DNA from: Taudactylus pleione
Lineage: Eukaryota; Chordata; Amphibia; Anura; Myobatrachidae
DNA length: 64,000 nucleotides
Direction: 5' to 3'
NCBI GenBank assembly: GCA_031769625.1
Contig: JAUIMM010000016.1
Location: 14,857,001-14,921,000 of the forward strand
The translations under genes were made by a program, and so were the position numbers. Of the stretch, positions 46,600 through 58,576 are shown piece by piece (position 1 is the stretch's first letter; every line of letters starts with the position of its first letter). The notes under the pieces are model-generated. The model did no database searches and was not told the DNA's origin. It saw nothing but the letters and a program-made list of their open reading frames with translations.

Positions 46600-47625
46600 T
46601 GTATTTGCTAATGTGGTACCATTTGTATTAGTACTGCTTTTTTAGAATTGGTGCCTTAATGTCAATTACTGTTCCTGAGACTCTTCCTTGCCCTGCCAGT
46701 CATGGATAATCTCCAGCTACTTCCCCCCCAGTTCTCTTCAGTTTCATCCCCCATTGTGTCTCTCCAGCCCTCTGTGTCTCTCCAGCCTCATTTCCCCAGG
46801 TCTTTCCAGCTGCAGCCCCCAGTGCCTCTTTTGTATCTCCAGTCCCCTTGTCTCTTCAGTTGCCCAGCATATCTATAGCCCCCCAGGATTTCTGTCTCTC
46901 CAGCTGCAGCCCCAGTGTCACTCCAGCTATAACCCGCCAGTGTCTCTCCAGAAACCCAGTGGCTTTTTAGCTCCCTAGTGTCTCTCCAGCTCCAGCCAGC
47001 CCTTTCTGTCTTTCCAGCCCCTTATATATCTCCAACCCCCTTCTGTCTCTTCAGCCACCCAGTGTCTCTCCTGCCTCCTTGAAGCTGCCCTTTACAGGCT
47101 ACTAGAAGATTATGATTACTCCTTTTTTTTCATTATATTATGTAGTTGAGAAAAATGGTAAAGAACAGCCATGGTTGCCAGCAGTTGGATGTCTTGATAT
47201 TTCTGCATTGGCTATTTCATCTGTCATGTATTCATCATAAATCACCAATACTTCCACAGAAAAGCCAATTCACAATAATGGCTTTAATATTGCCTTGCAG
47301 TAAGCAGTAGTAGTAAGACTTCAGCTTACAGTAGCCCCGTGCCAGAGCAGGGCTCTATGGTGCCCTGTACCGGCCCTGTCCCCAAACACGTTATACCATC
47401 ATATCACACCGAGAGGGCGGTGTGTCGGCAACAGGAAGTACAGCATAAGATGTTCTGGGCGGCTCTACAAGATACAGACTGTGTGCATTGAACATCCAAA
47501 GGAGCAACACTGCAAACCCCAGTGTCTTGCAGCCCCCTAGTTACTGCCCTGCAGTAGCCACACACACTTTCTACATCAGGAACTGTGATACAATTGTTTT
47601 TCCACTATATTATGTTTCAGTTGTT
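46600..47625. other. Non-coding DNA with CCAGTGTCTCTCCAGC repeats
   Basis: 46690-47090 is a degenerate tandem array of CAGTGTCTCTCCAGC(C)CC-type units. A few diverged units occur near 47510-47560. There is no coding evidence. Confidence 0.6.
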
Positions 47626-47629
47626 CCTA

Positions 47630-47775
47630 AAATCTTTTATATTGTAAGCGCATTTGGGCAGGACCACCATAACCTCCTGTTTATTGCCTCTGTATATTAT
47701 TTATTTGTATCATGATCCAGTCAATGTGCATTGATATGTAATATATTGGTGCTTTATATGAGATAATAATCCTTT
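47630..47775 (+). repeat. L2/CR1-like 3' tail
   Basis: TATTGTAAGCGCATTTGGGCAGG, a spacer, and TATTGGTGCTTTATATGA form the usual tail of amphibian L2-like LINEs or SINEs. Confidence 0.5.
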
Positions 47776-49951
47776 CAGTGTTTCTGCTTGTCTCCCAAAA
47801 TACTGCTTTTTTTAGATTCTTTTAGATTTAGATTATTTTATGCATACCTCCCAATGATGTGTGAGCCTGTATCCGGACAGAGGTCGTGTCCATGTCATGG
47901 AGGGGTCTGTCCATGCTATGTAGGGCCCACTTATCCATCTCCTGTTTCCTGCAATCACCTTTGCATTGCTGCACACATCGGTGGAAGGTGAGTGCGGCAC
48001 CCATTGATCATTGCTTTGCTATGCAGAGCAGCCGGGAATAGGACTAACCTCACTATTGCCAGGAAGATCAGGACATAGCAGTCGGATCGTGACAGTGGGA
48101 CAGACCCCTCAAGTAAGGACTGTCCTGTGGGGAGAGTTGGGTAGTATGATTTATACCTTCAAATTATGCAGACAAAGGAGAGGACTGGGACCGCCTTACT
48201 ATGTGTGACACTTTTGTGTGTTTGAAGGTTTTTCTTTATACCCTGGTTATTTCTTTTTACATTGCTAGGAGAAAAATGGTGTGTGCAATTCTGTATAGCA
48301 GGAATTGCCCCACTAAATGCACCATTTTGATTGGTGGATTCATGTGACTGAAACATTTAGCATATTCCCCAAAACGTCACCATTTTAGTCTGCAATTATC
48401 CATACAAATTGGTACTTTTGCCCATATATATGTATTCATTGTCCCAAAACTGTACTTACGCAGAATTTTGTGTGGAAAGTAGCTTATAATGTCTGCTTAC
48501 TATGGCATATGTGAACTAGGGTACTGTGTGGCATAATATGATCTGGGCCACAACTGAGTTTTTTACACCTCTGTGGTGCTGGGAGTAATAACATTGCCAG
48601 CAAATCATACTGACCATTTTAGTTGCTCTTAGTTGCTCTGGGGTCACCACACACCATAATCTGGCAATTTATATTGGTAAAAATGAAACCCATACATAAT
48701 GTTTCAACATTGCTTTTGTTTTCTAATAAATAACAGTGCCTCTGTGTGAGAATTACTCCCAGCCTAACCTTCAATGAGATATAATTCTAGTTAACATTTC
48801 TCCATCTTCACATCTACTGAATGAAATTAGCTGTCAACAGGACAGCTTGTGGCTTGGAACATACCCTTTAAAGAAACAATAACACACATACTATATTTAT
48901 CCCGGGTTCCAGCGCACTTTGAAGCCAGACAATTGCATGGATATGAAGGTGCATCCTCATTATCTGGTAACAAAGAAGTGTGTTACTTTATCTGCCTGGA
49001 CTGACATTTCATGGTATTATGATCCCTTCATTCTTGATGTTCTATATTGCTAAGTAATCTAAAATATATTGCTTTTCAGGCACGTGTTCTTATATTTAAT
49101 AATGGTTTTCAATACGCTTGTAGCCTTGAATATATTTACTCATTTGTCATCACACATTCCGTGAAGCTTCTATTCTAGAAAATAGAAGCTTAACACACAC
49201 ACACAAGTGTGAATTACTTTAAGTGCAAATGATCAAAGGAAATAGCAGAGCTTTGTCCTCACTCTGAGATCTTACAGTCTAACTGTTACTCCCAGTGATT
49301 CACACTTTGGGTTTATGAGTAAGACAAAGTTCTTTTATTTTAGCAATCACTGTTTAGCATTGTAACATTTTCATCTTTTCCTTAGTATTACTAGAGGAGC
49401 TACAGAGTGAATAGAAGAGAGAGGGCTTCCATTATATAACGCCAGTGTACATCACAGTGCTTTACAAAGGGGAAAGAACACAGTAAGAAAACACGATTCT
49501 ATTTTGACAAACAGACATAGAGGTAAGAGACTTTTCTATACAATCTATTGGATACATGATATTTAGCAAACGTTTTACTCTGAAATTAGAATATTTATTA
49601 ATATATGGGAAAATTTCCCGATACACACTGACCAATATTGCCTCATATTGTGCTGACATTGGAAATTGTATTGTGGCAAAGTATCAATAATCCAGAACTG
49701 AGACAGCTCTCAGTATGAAAGATTTTACCATGTCAGCTTGAATGCGCACACGAGTTAAATCCAGACCAGGCATGCGGAGTAAGCACAGTGGAGTGCACCC
49801 TGGATTTAGGAATAGGTAAGGACTGTATAATAACCTGCCCTTAAGCCAAAAAAAAGATCTTATTTTAAGCATAATCTTTTTTGCCCTTTCCCATATTACT
49901 TATCCTGTCTATTTCTCTGTCTCATTCTTGTATAATACTGTTGCAGACTTA
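47776..49951. other. Mostly unique non-coding DNA
   Basis: No gene or element with clear ends. 49425-49490 contains TATATAACGCCAGTGTACATCACAGTGC, which resembles a reversed SINE/LINE tail. A (CA)n run is near 49195-49205. Confidence 0.45.
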
Positions 49952-50117
49952 GGGGCATATGTATCAAAGCTTGATGTTAGATATATATCACCAGCCAATC
50001 AGCTTCTAACTTACATTTTGCAGGCTGTGTTTAAGAAATTATAGTTTGGGGATGATTGGTTGGTGATATATATATATCACAATTTTATCTCACAACAAGC
50101 TTTGATACATATGTCCC
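49952..50117. mobile_element. MITE, 166 bp, TIR GGGGCATATGTATCAAAGCTT
   Basis: The outer 22 bases are inverted (GGGGCATATGTATCAAAGCTT / AAGCTTTGATACATATGTCCC). Flanks TTA and TAA are consistent with a TA duplication. Interior TATATATCACCA / TGGTGATATATATA is also inverted. A related copy is at 63128-63254. Confidence 0.85.
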
Positions 50118-50529
50118 TAACAGTTTTTTAGACCTCCTATATAATTTAGAAATTTACATATTTCACTTCATCCCAGCTGCTGACACACAGAGGAGGGATC
50201 TGAAAATCCCTCTCCCCCCAAGTAGTCTCCGCAAAGTGTCTGCTTACGCCATTTTAAGATTGAAGATACGGACTTCAAACACCAAAAATAAAGACTGTTT
50301 CAGAGCTTGATATTTTCTTACTAAACCGTTGTTTTCCAATAGAGACTATTGGAACATTGCTGTTCTCACAATGAGGTACAGATAATTAAGCAATGAAGGA
50401 TATATTTGTTTTTAATAAGACATCTGACCACAACTTAAAAATTGTGAAAAGGATGTGGAAAGTGCTGTTTTCGACATCATCCTGGGCAAATAATAGCTCA
50501 TCCACGAAATAAGAAAAAATAGATACATA
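50118..50529. other. Non-coding DNA, nothing recognised
   Basis: No gene or repeat with clear ends. Confidence 0.5.
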
Positions 50530-50808
50530 GGGGTATAGTTACGAAAGTGTTTTTGGACGTGTAGATGTTGCCTATAGCAACCAATCAGGTTCCACTTAAC
50601 ATTTATCTAGTACCTTCTATAAGATAATAGCTACAGTAGAATCTGATTAACATTTATCTAGTACCTTCTATAAGATAATAGCTACAGTAGAATCTGATTA
50701 ACATTTATCTAGTACCTTCTATAAGATAATAGCTACAGTAGAATCTGATTGATTGATATGGGCAACATTTCCAGTTCTAAAAACCCGCACTTTAGGAAAT
50801 ATATACCT
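50530..50808. mobile_element. MITE of the 980-1153 family with internal triplication
   Basis: Ends GGGGTATAGTTACGAAAGTG and, reversed, AGGTATATATTTCCTAAAGTG. CATA flanks both sides (50526-50529, 50809-50812), a possible TSD. The core carries three exact tandem copies of a 51-bp unit (listed separately), so it is longer than the 174-bp relatives. Confidence 0.85.
50598..50750. repeat. Exact 51-bp triplication inside the MITE
   Basis: Copies at 50598-50648, 50649-50699 and 50700-50750, each beginning AACATTTATCTAGTACCTTC and ending AGAATCTGATT, with no difference seen. Confidence 0.95.
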
Positions 50809-52591
50809 CATAATGTGAAGTGCTCTAGTCCAACACGGATTAATGAGATCACAAGTAAAGACTGAACCCTAGAGCAACAGTAGATTGCAGTAATATTTTA
50901 GTCAGTCGCTTTCAGATAGTTTATAAGAAGTAAAACAGTTGACAGCAGCCTACTACCAAGGGTACACGTGTTTATTATGCAAGGGTGAGACACTCTAACT
51001 GGGTGTGATACCAATTCAATACAGGCTTATTTTTTAAATTAACCTATGTTCACTGGTCTCTTTCTTGTAACTGTGGATCTGACAGTGTAGAGAGCACCAG
51101 AAGTAATCACAGATACTAATATCTCAAGTTCCTGTCCTGTCAGGTGATAATGCTTAAATGATATGGGTTCATGTGGAATATTTTCATTTTTGAGGCTGCA
51201 CAATAGAGGTTATTCACCTCTCTGGCATCATTATTTTCTTTTGTTCTGTAAACTTAGTTTTCAGTAAGCTGATAGGATAGGAAACAATGTCACGATGATA
51301 GGCTCAGACAGACAATCTAGACAGGAACATGCTGAGATCAGAACACACTGAGGACAGATATCAGAGGACAAAACAGAGATGCTGAAAATGGGTGCAGCAA
51401 CAGGAATCACAATGGCTCAGCTCTTTGTTATAGAGGGTTTCAGTGTGTAATGGCCCCAAACTTGCACCAAACTCAGTGGTACTATGATGACCTCACCAAG
51501 AGATAAACCGGCTGAATATGAGTTTAAATGCAGTTGAGTCCAAGATTAAAACTGCGTGGATTTTCAAAGTTGCAAAAATCACAAGATGTGGGCCAGGCTT
51601 TCATCAGGCATATGTCAGATGCATTTATGCCCATGTTTTAAAATATTTGTTTTGATAGAGAAAAACACATTCTCTATTAGATTTGAATAAAATAAAAATA
51701 TTGAATACAGCAGGTAAAACTTTCTTTCTCATGTACAGATTTTTTTTTATTTAAAAAAACTTGCTTAAATACACTCACAAAATCAAATACACAAGCAATG
51801 CAATAAAAGCACCTATCAGGTACAGCAATGATTCTGCAATCAGCCAGTCAGACTCAGAAGCAAATACTTAGTGATGGCGTCCGTCATCATCATCAGTGTG
51901 TTTTTGCACCAGCCCTCAGTCACCTAGAAATGAGATGATGTAAAGGTGTATATGTGTCTCTGTAGCAGAGCTGTTCTGCTATTTTTTGTCACCCCCTCGG
52001 ATAGTGTCACCAAACAGTGTCGCAGCGGGAGAAGCTGGGGGCTTCCCAGCAGCTCTCGCATTGTTGAGCAAGCATCCAGGGAGATGAGGACGGTGCTTGA
52101 CACGCTGTCACGCCCCCAAAACAGTACACATCAGATGGCATGACTTTGCTGACCGCTGGCATGAAAGCATGCTCTCTTTTGGACATGCACGCCTTTGGCG
52201 TACACAAGAGGTTGGTAAGAACTGCACCTGGTGTCATGACACACCCGGTAATGCCTCTGTGTAACAGTCTACATGTTGCATATATAAAGCAATTATGTAA
52301 GCTAGTCGGCAAACTGTGCTATACCTGCTGAAATTACTGCTCACAGAGAATAGTATCAGTACCTATTCAAAATGGTCTACATCTGTTCATAATTGTGCGG
52401 ACATGCCCTTTCTGTACCTGGCCTGTGTTAGATTTCCCATTTCCTCCCCATCCGGCCTCTCCAATAACATGTGATTACAAGCACCAGATTCATGCAAATG
52501 TTTATAGTCACATACAGTATATGTGTTTGTGACCAGTGTTCTGAGCACGTGCAGAGGCAATTTGTATATTTAGCCCCTCTCAGCATCAGAC
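50809..52591. other. Non-coding DNA, nothing recognised
   Basis: No coding exon or complete element. Weak frames on both strands overlap and have no motifs. Confidence 0.45.
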
Positions 52592-52950
52592 CCAAAATGC
52601 ATTCTTGCAAACTACTTATTGTATGAGGTCTGCTGTGTACAGTATACCCTAGGGCAGACATGTCAAACATGCGGCCCACATAAATATTTTATGAGGCTTG
52701 ACAGTGTGGACCCACATATATATATCAGCTCCGATCAGGCAGTGTTTACTTTATTTAAAGCTGGCAACACTGATCTCTGAAGTGATCAGAAGCATCTGAT
52801 CGCTTCAGAGGCCAGCGTTCCCAGTGATGCAGCGCGCGTGTGACATCATGACATCACCCACATCTCCCGCGATGAGAGGAGCCTGCGCCTGCCGCTCTGG
52901 ATCTAATTATATCCAGTCAGCGGCAGCGGCTACGCAGGACGGTGGGAGTG
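52592..52950. repeat. Direct duplication of about 355 bp, copy 1
   Basis: From CAAAATGCATTCTTGCAAAC to CGCAGGACGGTGGGAGTG it matches 54251-54602 with few differences. From 52654 it contains CAGACATGTCAAACATGCGGCC, a typical hAT (Charlie-type) left end; the first 60 bp are ordinary flank shared by both copies. Confidence 0.9.
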
Positions 52951-53039
52951 AAGACAGTGTGGACTGGAGAGGTGCCCAGCGGCCATCGTGAAGAAAGGTA
53001 AGTACTGCACAGGTGAGTGGGGCCTGTTCTATGCTGGGA

Positions 53040-53370
53040 GGGGGCACAGCAAAGGACATTACTGGGGGCTTTGCATAAGGGGCATTACTGGGGCTATGCA
53101 TAAGGGGCATTACTGGGGGCACAACATAAGGGGGATTACTGGGGGCTCTGCATAAGGGGCACTACTAAGAACATTACTGGGGGCTCTGCATAAGGGGCAT
53201 TACTGGGGGCTATGCATAAGGGGCATTACTGGGGGCACAACATAAGGGGCATTACTGGGGGCACTGCATAAGGGGTCTACCGGGGGCACTACTAGGGACA
53301 TTACTGAGGGCACTGCATAAGGGGCATTACTGGGGGCTCTGCATTAGGAGAATTGCTGGGGGCACTACTA
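53040..53370. repeat. GGGGCATTACTGGGGGC minisatellite
   Basis: Degenerate tandem units GGGGCATTACTGGGGGCTCTGCATAA, a variant of the array at 2140-2755. It follows duplication copy 1 and a GGTAAGTACT motif. Confidence 0.9.
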
Positions 53371-53770
53371 CTATTCAGTCACAGTTTCAGTGTGGTGAGC
53401 CCCCTGGTATTGTCAGATATGTATACAATAAAAGTGCGCATCTTCTTCATCTGTTTGCCTAGGTGATATATCTAACCAATGCCAAGAGCAACATATAGGG
53501 GGAATCCAATTAGCTGCAAAGTTTGGAATGTGGGGAAGAGCTCTGAGTTTCACCCCTGGAGCTAATGTTAAGAGTCCCAAGGACTGCAACATGCAAATCC
53601 CCTAGAACCCAGGCTAGCGAGGTCTTCCAATACTAACAGCCACCCGCTGTTTCCATAGAACTAGACACATTTATCAGTAATTAGATGGCTACCTGGTCTT
53701 AATACTCAGGGTAGTAGTGGTTTGCACAAATAATCAATGTGCTCTAGTGATGATGTGAGGAACAGGAAGC
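53371..53770. other. Non-coding spacer
   Basis: Nothing recognised between the two minisatellites. Confidence 0.5.
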
Positions 53771-54250
53771 AAAGAGTCAATGGCACGGCAAAAGAGCCAA
53801 TGGTGTGGCTTGAGAACTGACAGTGTGGCTTAGGAGCCAATGGTGTGGCTTAGGAGCTGATAATGCGGCTTTGAGAGCCGATGGTGCGGCTTAAGAGCAG
53901 GTACACAAATTGGTGTACTTCAGATGCGGCTTTGGGAGCTGATGGTGCGTCTTAAGAGCCGGTACACATATTGGTGTACTGGAGATGCAGCTTTGGGAGC
54001 CGATGGTGTGGCTAAAGAGCCGGTGGAGCGACTTGAGAGCTGGTATACAAGTTGGTGTATTTAGGTTGCGGCTTTGAGAGCTGATGGTGCGGCTTGAGAG
54101 CCGGTACACAAGTTGGTGTACTTGAGTTGCGGCTTTGAGAGCCGATGGTGTGACTTGAGAGCCAGTACACAAGTTGGTGTGCTTGAGATTCGGCTTTGAG
54201 AGCCGATGGTGCAGCTTGAGAGCCAGTACACAAGTTGGTGTACTGGCTCT
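53770..54250. repeat. Minisatellite, unit about 61 bp
   Basis: Repeated GCGGCTTTGAGAGCCGATGG, GCGGCTTGAGAGCC and GGTACACAAGTTGGTGTACT blocks; about six full units plus a simpler 5' zone of GTGGCTTAGGAGCCAATG units. It abuts duplication copy 2. Confidence 0.9.
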
Positions 54251-54602
54251 CAAAATGCATTCTTGCAAACTACTTATTGTATGAGGTCTGTTGTGTACAG
54301 TATACCCTAGGACAGACATGTCAAACATGCGGCCCACATAAATATTTTATGAGGCCTGACAGTGTGGACCCACATATATATATCAGCTCCGATCAGGCAG
54401 TGTTTACTTTATTTAAAGCTGGCAACACTGATCTCTGAAGTGATCAGAAGCCTCTGATCGCTTCAGAGGCCAGCGTTCCCAGTGATGCAGCGCGCGTGTG
54501 ACATCATGACGTCACCCACATCTCCCGCGATGAGAGGAGCCTGCGCCTGCCGCTCTGGATCTAATTATATCCAGTCAGCGGCTACGCAGGACGGTGGGAG
54601 TG
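54251..54602. repeat. Direct duplication of about 355 bp, copy 2
   Basis: Nearly identical to 52592-52950; one small difference is the loss of a GGCAGC hexamer near the end. It is followed by a few GTGGGAGTGTAAAATG units instead of the GGGGCATT array. Confidence 0.9.
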
Positions 54603-54705
54603 TAAAATGTGGGAGTGGGAGTGTAAAACGGTGGGAGCGTAAAATGTGGAATCAATGGGTTTTTTATGTTAAACCCAATCAGGGAGCTTTTTATAGGGGA
54701 AGGAG

Positions 54706-55609
54706 GGGATGATTCAGAGGTGATCACTGTTCCAATTCTATCACAAATAACCAATGTTCTCTGTTCTGCACATGCATCGTACCACATTGCACATGTGTGG
54801 CAAAGGTGTTGTGGCTCCGGCCGCACTGTGGAGTTACTCATAGTGGGTGGGATATACTAAGCATCGCATTAGCGATACGGTACATCCCGCCTATTTTCAG
54901 GTACATACAGTGGTTGATTACCGCAAATATCGTCCTAACTAGAATATCACTAAGGACAGCTCTTCTGATAGAAGCTGTCCTTTGCAATGGCTTTCTACAA
55001 AGGGACTTACCACCCAGAAGTCCCCCTGGCGTCCTTCTGCGCATGTGCAGCCCGCGGGGAATGATGGGATGGATCCCATCGGATTCCTTCGAAGGGGAAG
55101 CATCACAATAAGAAATCCATAGGCTTCTATTGTATAATGCCACATGAAGGTGGCATTACACAATGGGTCGATGGATTCTGGTACTTTGTACATATGGAGA
55201 ATGCGGTAAATCTTCCGAAAACTGAATTTTCGGGGTTTTTACCATTCCCCTTTAGTACATCCCAGCCAGTGTGATTGACATCTTTCATGCATTTAGGAGC
55301 AGTGATGGGCAGTGTCCTAGAAAACAGAGGCATGGTGCCGCCATTTTGGTGACATGCCAAAGCCAGCGACTGCCGCTCAGTTGCTGTGGACATTCTGAGT
55401 AACCGTAGGATTGCTCAGATGTTCGATGGTCCATGCAATGTTTTCGATGTTGATCTGATGCTGCGTCTACAGACGCAGATCTGAGAAGCCAGCGGTGGGT
55501 GTCTCTTTTCAAAAGACGACACCTGCAGCATTTGTATAACTTCTCAGATCTGCTGATACCGAAGATGCAGCAACGATCCCTCTTGCGTCCATCTCTGAAT
55601 CACCCCCAC
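54706..55609. mobile_element. Probable decayed MITE, host of a nested MITE
   Basis: GATGATTCAGAGGTG at the left and CATCTCTGAATCACCCC at the right look like diverged ends of the GGGCCTGATTCAGAG family, enclosing the AGT-flanked element at 54845-55267. The interior of the right half has the inverted pair CTGCGTCTACAGACGCAG. Boundaries are approximate. Confidence 0.45.
54845..55267. mobile_element. MITE, 423 bp, TSD AGT, TIR GGGTGGGATATACTAA
   Basis: Ends GGGTGGGATATACTAAGC and, reversed, GGCTGGGATGTACTAAAG. AGT flanks both sides (54842-54844, 55268-55270). The 3-bp duplication is compatible with Harbinger. Confidence 0.75.
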
Positions 55610-58266
55610 AGAGACTGCAGGCAGTCCAGTTATCTCGCAGGACAGAAAGAGCTAAACATTATCACAGTATCCTCACAAGGAGTCCATCATAGCTCCCCTC
55701 TAAATCACAGTTGCCCAGTTTTATTATGTGCTACATGTAAAAGAAGGTTGTATATATTACCTACATGCAGAAAAACAAATATTAGCATTTATGTCTCTTA
55801 TATCAAAATATCTTTTGTCCAGGTGCAACCTTACACAATTTTTTGCTGAATTTGCTCCAAACTCTAAATAAGGCCGCTGAATGCACTCCGTCATTGAGGT
55901 CCTCAGTGCAATTAGTAAACGTGGCCCATAGTATATTTATGTTATTACTGAATATCCCCACCAGGTGGAGTAAACTACTGTACCATTCATTCCAAGTGAC
56001 CAGTGATTTCTGACGTTTCCTCTAATGTATAAATGTGTTTATTATATTCATATAATGCTAGAAGAAAATCAATCACATTTTATTTTTATATAAAATCTCC
56101 TAAAATCCTTTTATTCATGTATGAGAATGTACGGCACTTTTCTTATTGCTAAAATATCTCCTGTGATAAATAAATGGGCTGGCGAGAGATAAGAGGGCAT
56201 CTTATTTAGTTGTAATGACTGGCTATTATCAGTCTCACTGCTTCAGTGACCCACAATGCTTCACTTTATCACGAAATGTAAGCAGCCATCCTCCTGCTGC
56301 AGAAACAATGTAATGCATTTTAGATTTGGATGCAAAAACATAATGTCTTTTGCTTCAGTGGCACTGTAACACATATCTTTGTAACGATGTCCCATTTCCA
56401 TGATTGATATTATTAAAACTCTCTATAATCATCCACCACTGTTTGAATGAATACTTTTTTTTTTTTCATTTTAAATCCAAATATCATTGTGAAGCTGTGT
56501 GTTTGATAGCTGTTTACTGTAAATAAAACAGATAAAACAAGTTCTCCAGAACCTCCGGTGATGTGATATATGTCGGTTATTAAAGCGATTGGTGTAAGCG
56601 GCTAATAATATACATGTGAGTAGTAGATGGCTGATTCTAACGAATCTCGGTTAATTTGCTGTGACTGATGAATCGTGGTGTAAGTACTGAGTCCTGAATA
56701 TTTAGACAATTTATCACACAGCACCAGGAGTCATTATAGATTTACTCAGGTTGATCTAGTGGATACAGGCTACAAGAATATAATCACTAGGGAAAGTGAT
56801 GGCGGTGTATCACTCTGGTATCATTGCCTTTGGACATGGCTATTGTCCTTTACTAATAGTTGCCATATATATAAGCCACACAAGTTAACATTAGTAAATA
56901 ATAATTGATGACTGAGGCCCTAAATCTGAGTCAGGCGGATCTCTTAGCACGGCGCAAATGGTGAAAATTTGCATATAGGGTATACGCAGAAGCAAATTTA
57001 CGCATTTTTGCATAAGTCTGTCCTATCGTCTGTCGGACAGACCTCGTCTGTACCTGTCTTTCCGTGAAATAGGGTGTTTCAGGGTGGGAATTGGGCAGCG
57101 ACAAAGAGATCACACATAATCACACTGACTTGTGGGAGTGTCGTGGGTGTGTATATGAAGTTCAGTGTGATTCTGAGTCATGCGTATGGAGAAGGGAAGC
57201 CTGTTTCTGATGGGCCTCTTGCACCTAGCATGGGGCTGGTGACAGTGCCGTTACTAATGATGATGGTTGCATCGACCCTTGTAAAACTTATAGGCCAAAC
57301 GCGTTTCGCTTGCATCTGCACTGAAAGCTCAAGAACAGGCTTCAAGTGTAGCGTGCATGTGTGACCCAGCAATGCTGGCCACAGAAAGGTTCTCGTGTGG
57401 TTGGTAATGCGGTATCTGCTTACTGCTGTTGACCAGTATTGTGATGTGCAGTGATAGAAATTTGTCTTTTTGGGCCTATTTGATCTTACACAAGTGATAT
57501 TACCACTGTCCAATATAAGTGGTGACTTTAGAACTCATCATATACAAGGATTCATTCTAAAGGCTATTTTGCATATACAGCATTTATGTCACTAATGTGT
57601 ATTATAGTCTGATATCCAATTACTAATGACATACCAGGAATTATTGATTATCATAGAACATTTTGGAACAAGTTCTTGAACCTATTAGATTTCTAAAAAA
57701 CAAACAAACAAACATGGTCACTTCCTAACTTTGCTGACAGTTAAAAGAATGTAAAGCCACTATCTGACATTAATACAAAGCAAAGGCTGCGTACGTGTAA
57801 TAAGCCCCTACAGGTTATATGTTGTTGGTGCGGGTGTGCTTGTCATATCTGTCTCCACAGCAACTGTCGTCGGTCCCAGTCTCTTTGATGTCTCCAGATC
57901 ACTCCTGCTCCTGGACCCCCTGTTTGACTAGACAGAGGTATGAGGACCCCAGAGATCCCCCCCCTAAAACAAGTCACTACACATGTGGACAGTGACTGGA
58001 ATTTTATTAACCAGAACAAAATGACATACACGCACTCGGCCGATGTTTTCGCACTACACATGCATATGCATCGCACTGCGCGTGCACGAACTAGCCAGTG
58101 CGATTGGGTAAGGGTACGCAGACTACACGCAGTGTGCATCCAGACCCTTCTGATATTGATGACAGGAAGTGCTGTTTGTGGGTGGTGACGGGGGGGTGAT
58201 TGGGCTAATGCAGGCGTAGTTTGTGGGTGGTGACAGGTGGTGGTAGTTCTGCCGATCACTTACAGT
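55610..58266. other. Largely unique non-coding DNA
   Basis: 55900-56560 is AT-rich and free of recognised repeats. A left end of the GGGCCTGATTCAG family (GGCCCTAAATCTGAGTCAGG) is near 56915, with its typical interior following. 58120-58260 has GTGGGTGGTGAC repeats. If the exon at 58267-58473 is real, this is the start of its first intron. Confidence 0.45.
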
Positions 58267-58473
58267 GTTCTCCCTCAGGGCTTCCTCCACCGTCGCCTCA
58301 GCGATCGCTCTCTGGGTCCCCGGTGCAGCATCTCCTGCAGCTTCCTCTGCTTTCCCGTCGGCTGCGTTCTCCTTAGCGCGGCTCTCCCACTTTGTCTGCA
58401 CAACTTGATCTGGCAGCTCACCAGGTGGCTCCCTCAGCAGCACCTCATCCCTCAGCGCTGTCAGCACGGTCAT
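58267..58473 (-). CDS. Candidate first coding exon of an unknown host gene
   Basis: On the minus strand an ATG at 58473 (purine at -3) opens 69 codons beginning MTVLTALRDEVLLREPPGEL and ending VEEALREN. The last coding bases run straight into GTAAGT, an excellent splice donor, and beyond it the frame enters low-complexity and MITE-like sequence. The stretch is GC- and CpG-rich, unlike its surroundings. The peptide is Ala/Glu-rich and helical in character, and I do not recognise its family. An inverted CCAAT box lies about 100 bp upstream. Alternatives are a non-coding transcript or part of an unrecognised transposon; no other copy was noticed in this window. Downstream exons would lie at lower coordinates; none was recognised. 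Confidence 0.4.
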
Positions 58474-58567
58474 TTCCTTAGGGCTCCGGGACGAATCTCC
58501 TCAGAGTCCTCTCTCTATCTCCTCTCTTCACACTCTGTTGGCTCTACCTCTCAGACTACTGGGTAGC

Positions 58568-58576
58568 AGCCAATCG
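58568..58576 (-). promoter_or_regulatory. CCAAT box (inverted) upstream of the candidate exon
   Basis: The minus strand reads GCGATTGGCTG, the NF-Y recognition core in reverse orientation, about 95-100 bp upstream of the candidate ATG. No TATA box is seen, as in many CpG-rich promoters. Confidence 0.4.

Noticed and set aside
52007..52331. Overlapping frames near 52.0-52.3 kb as a host exon
   Set aside because: Frames on both strands, no splice sites in phase and no recognisable domain.
53891..54337. 148-codon minus strand frame with repeated blocks
   Set aside because: Generated by the 61-bp minisatellite.
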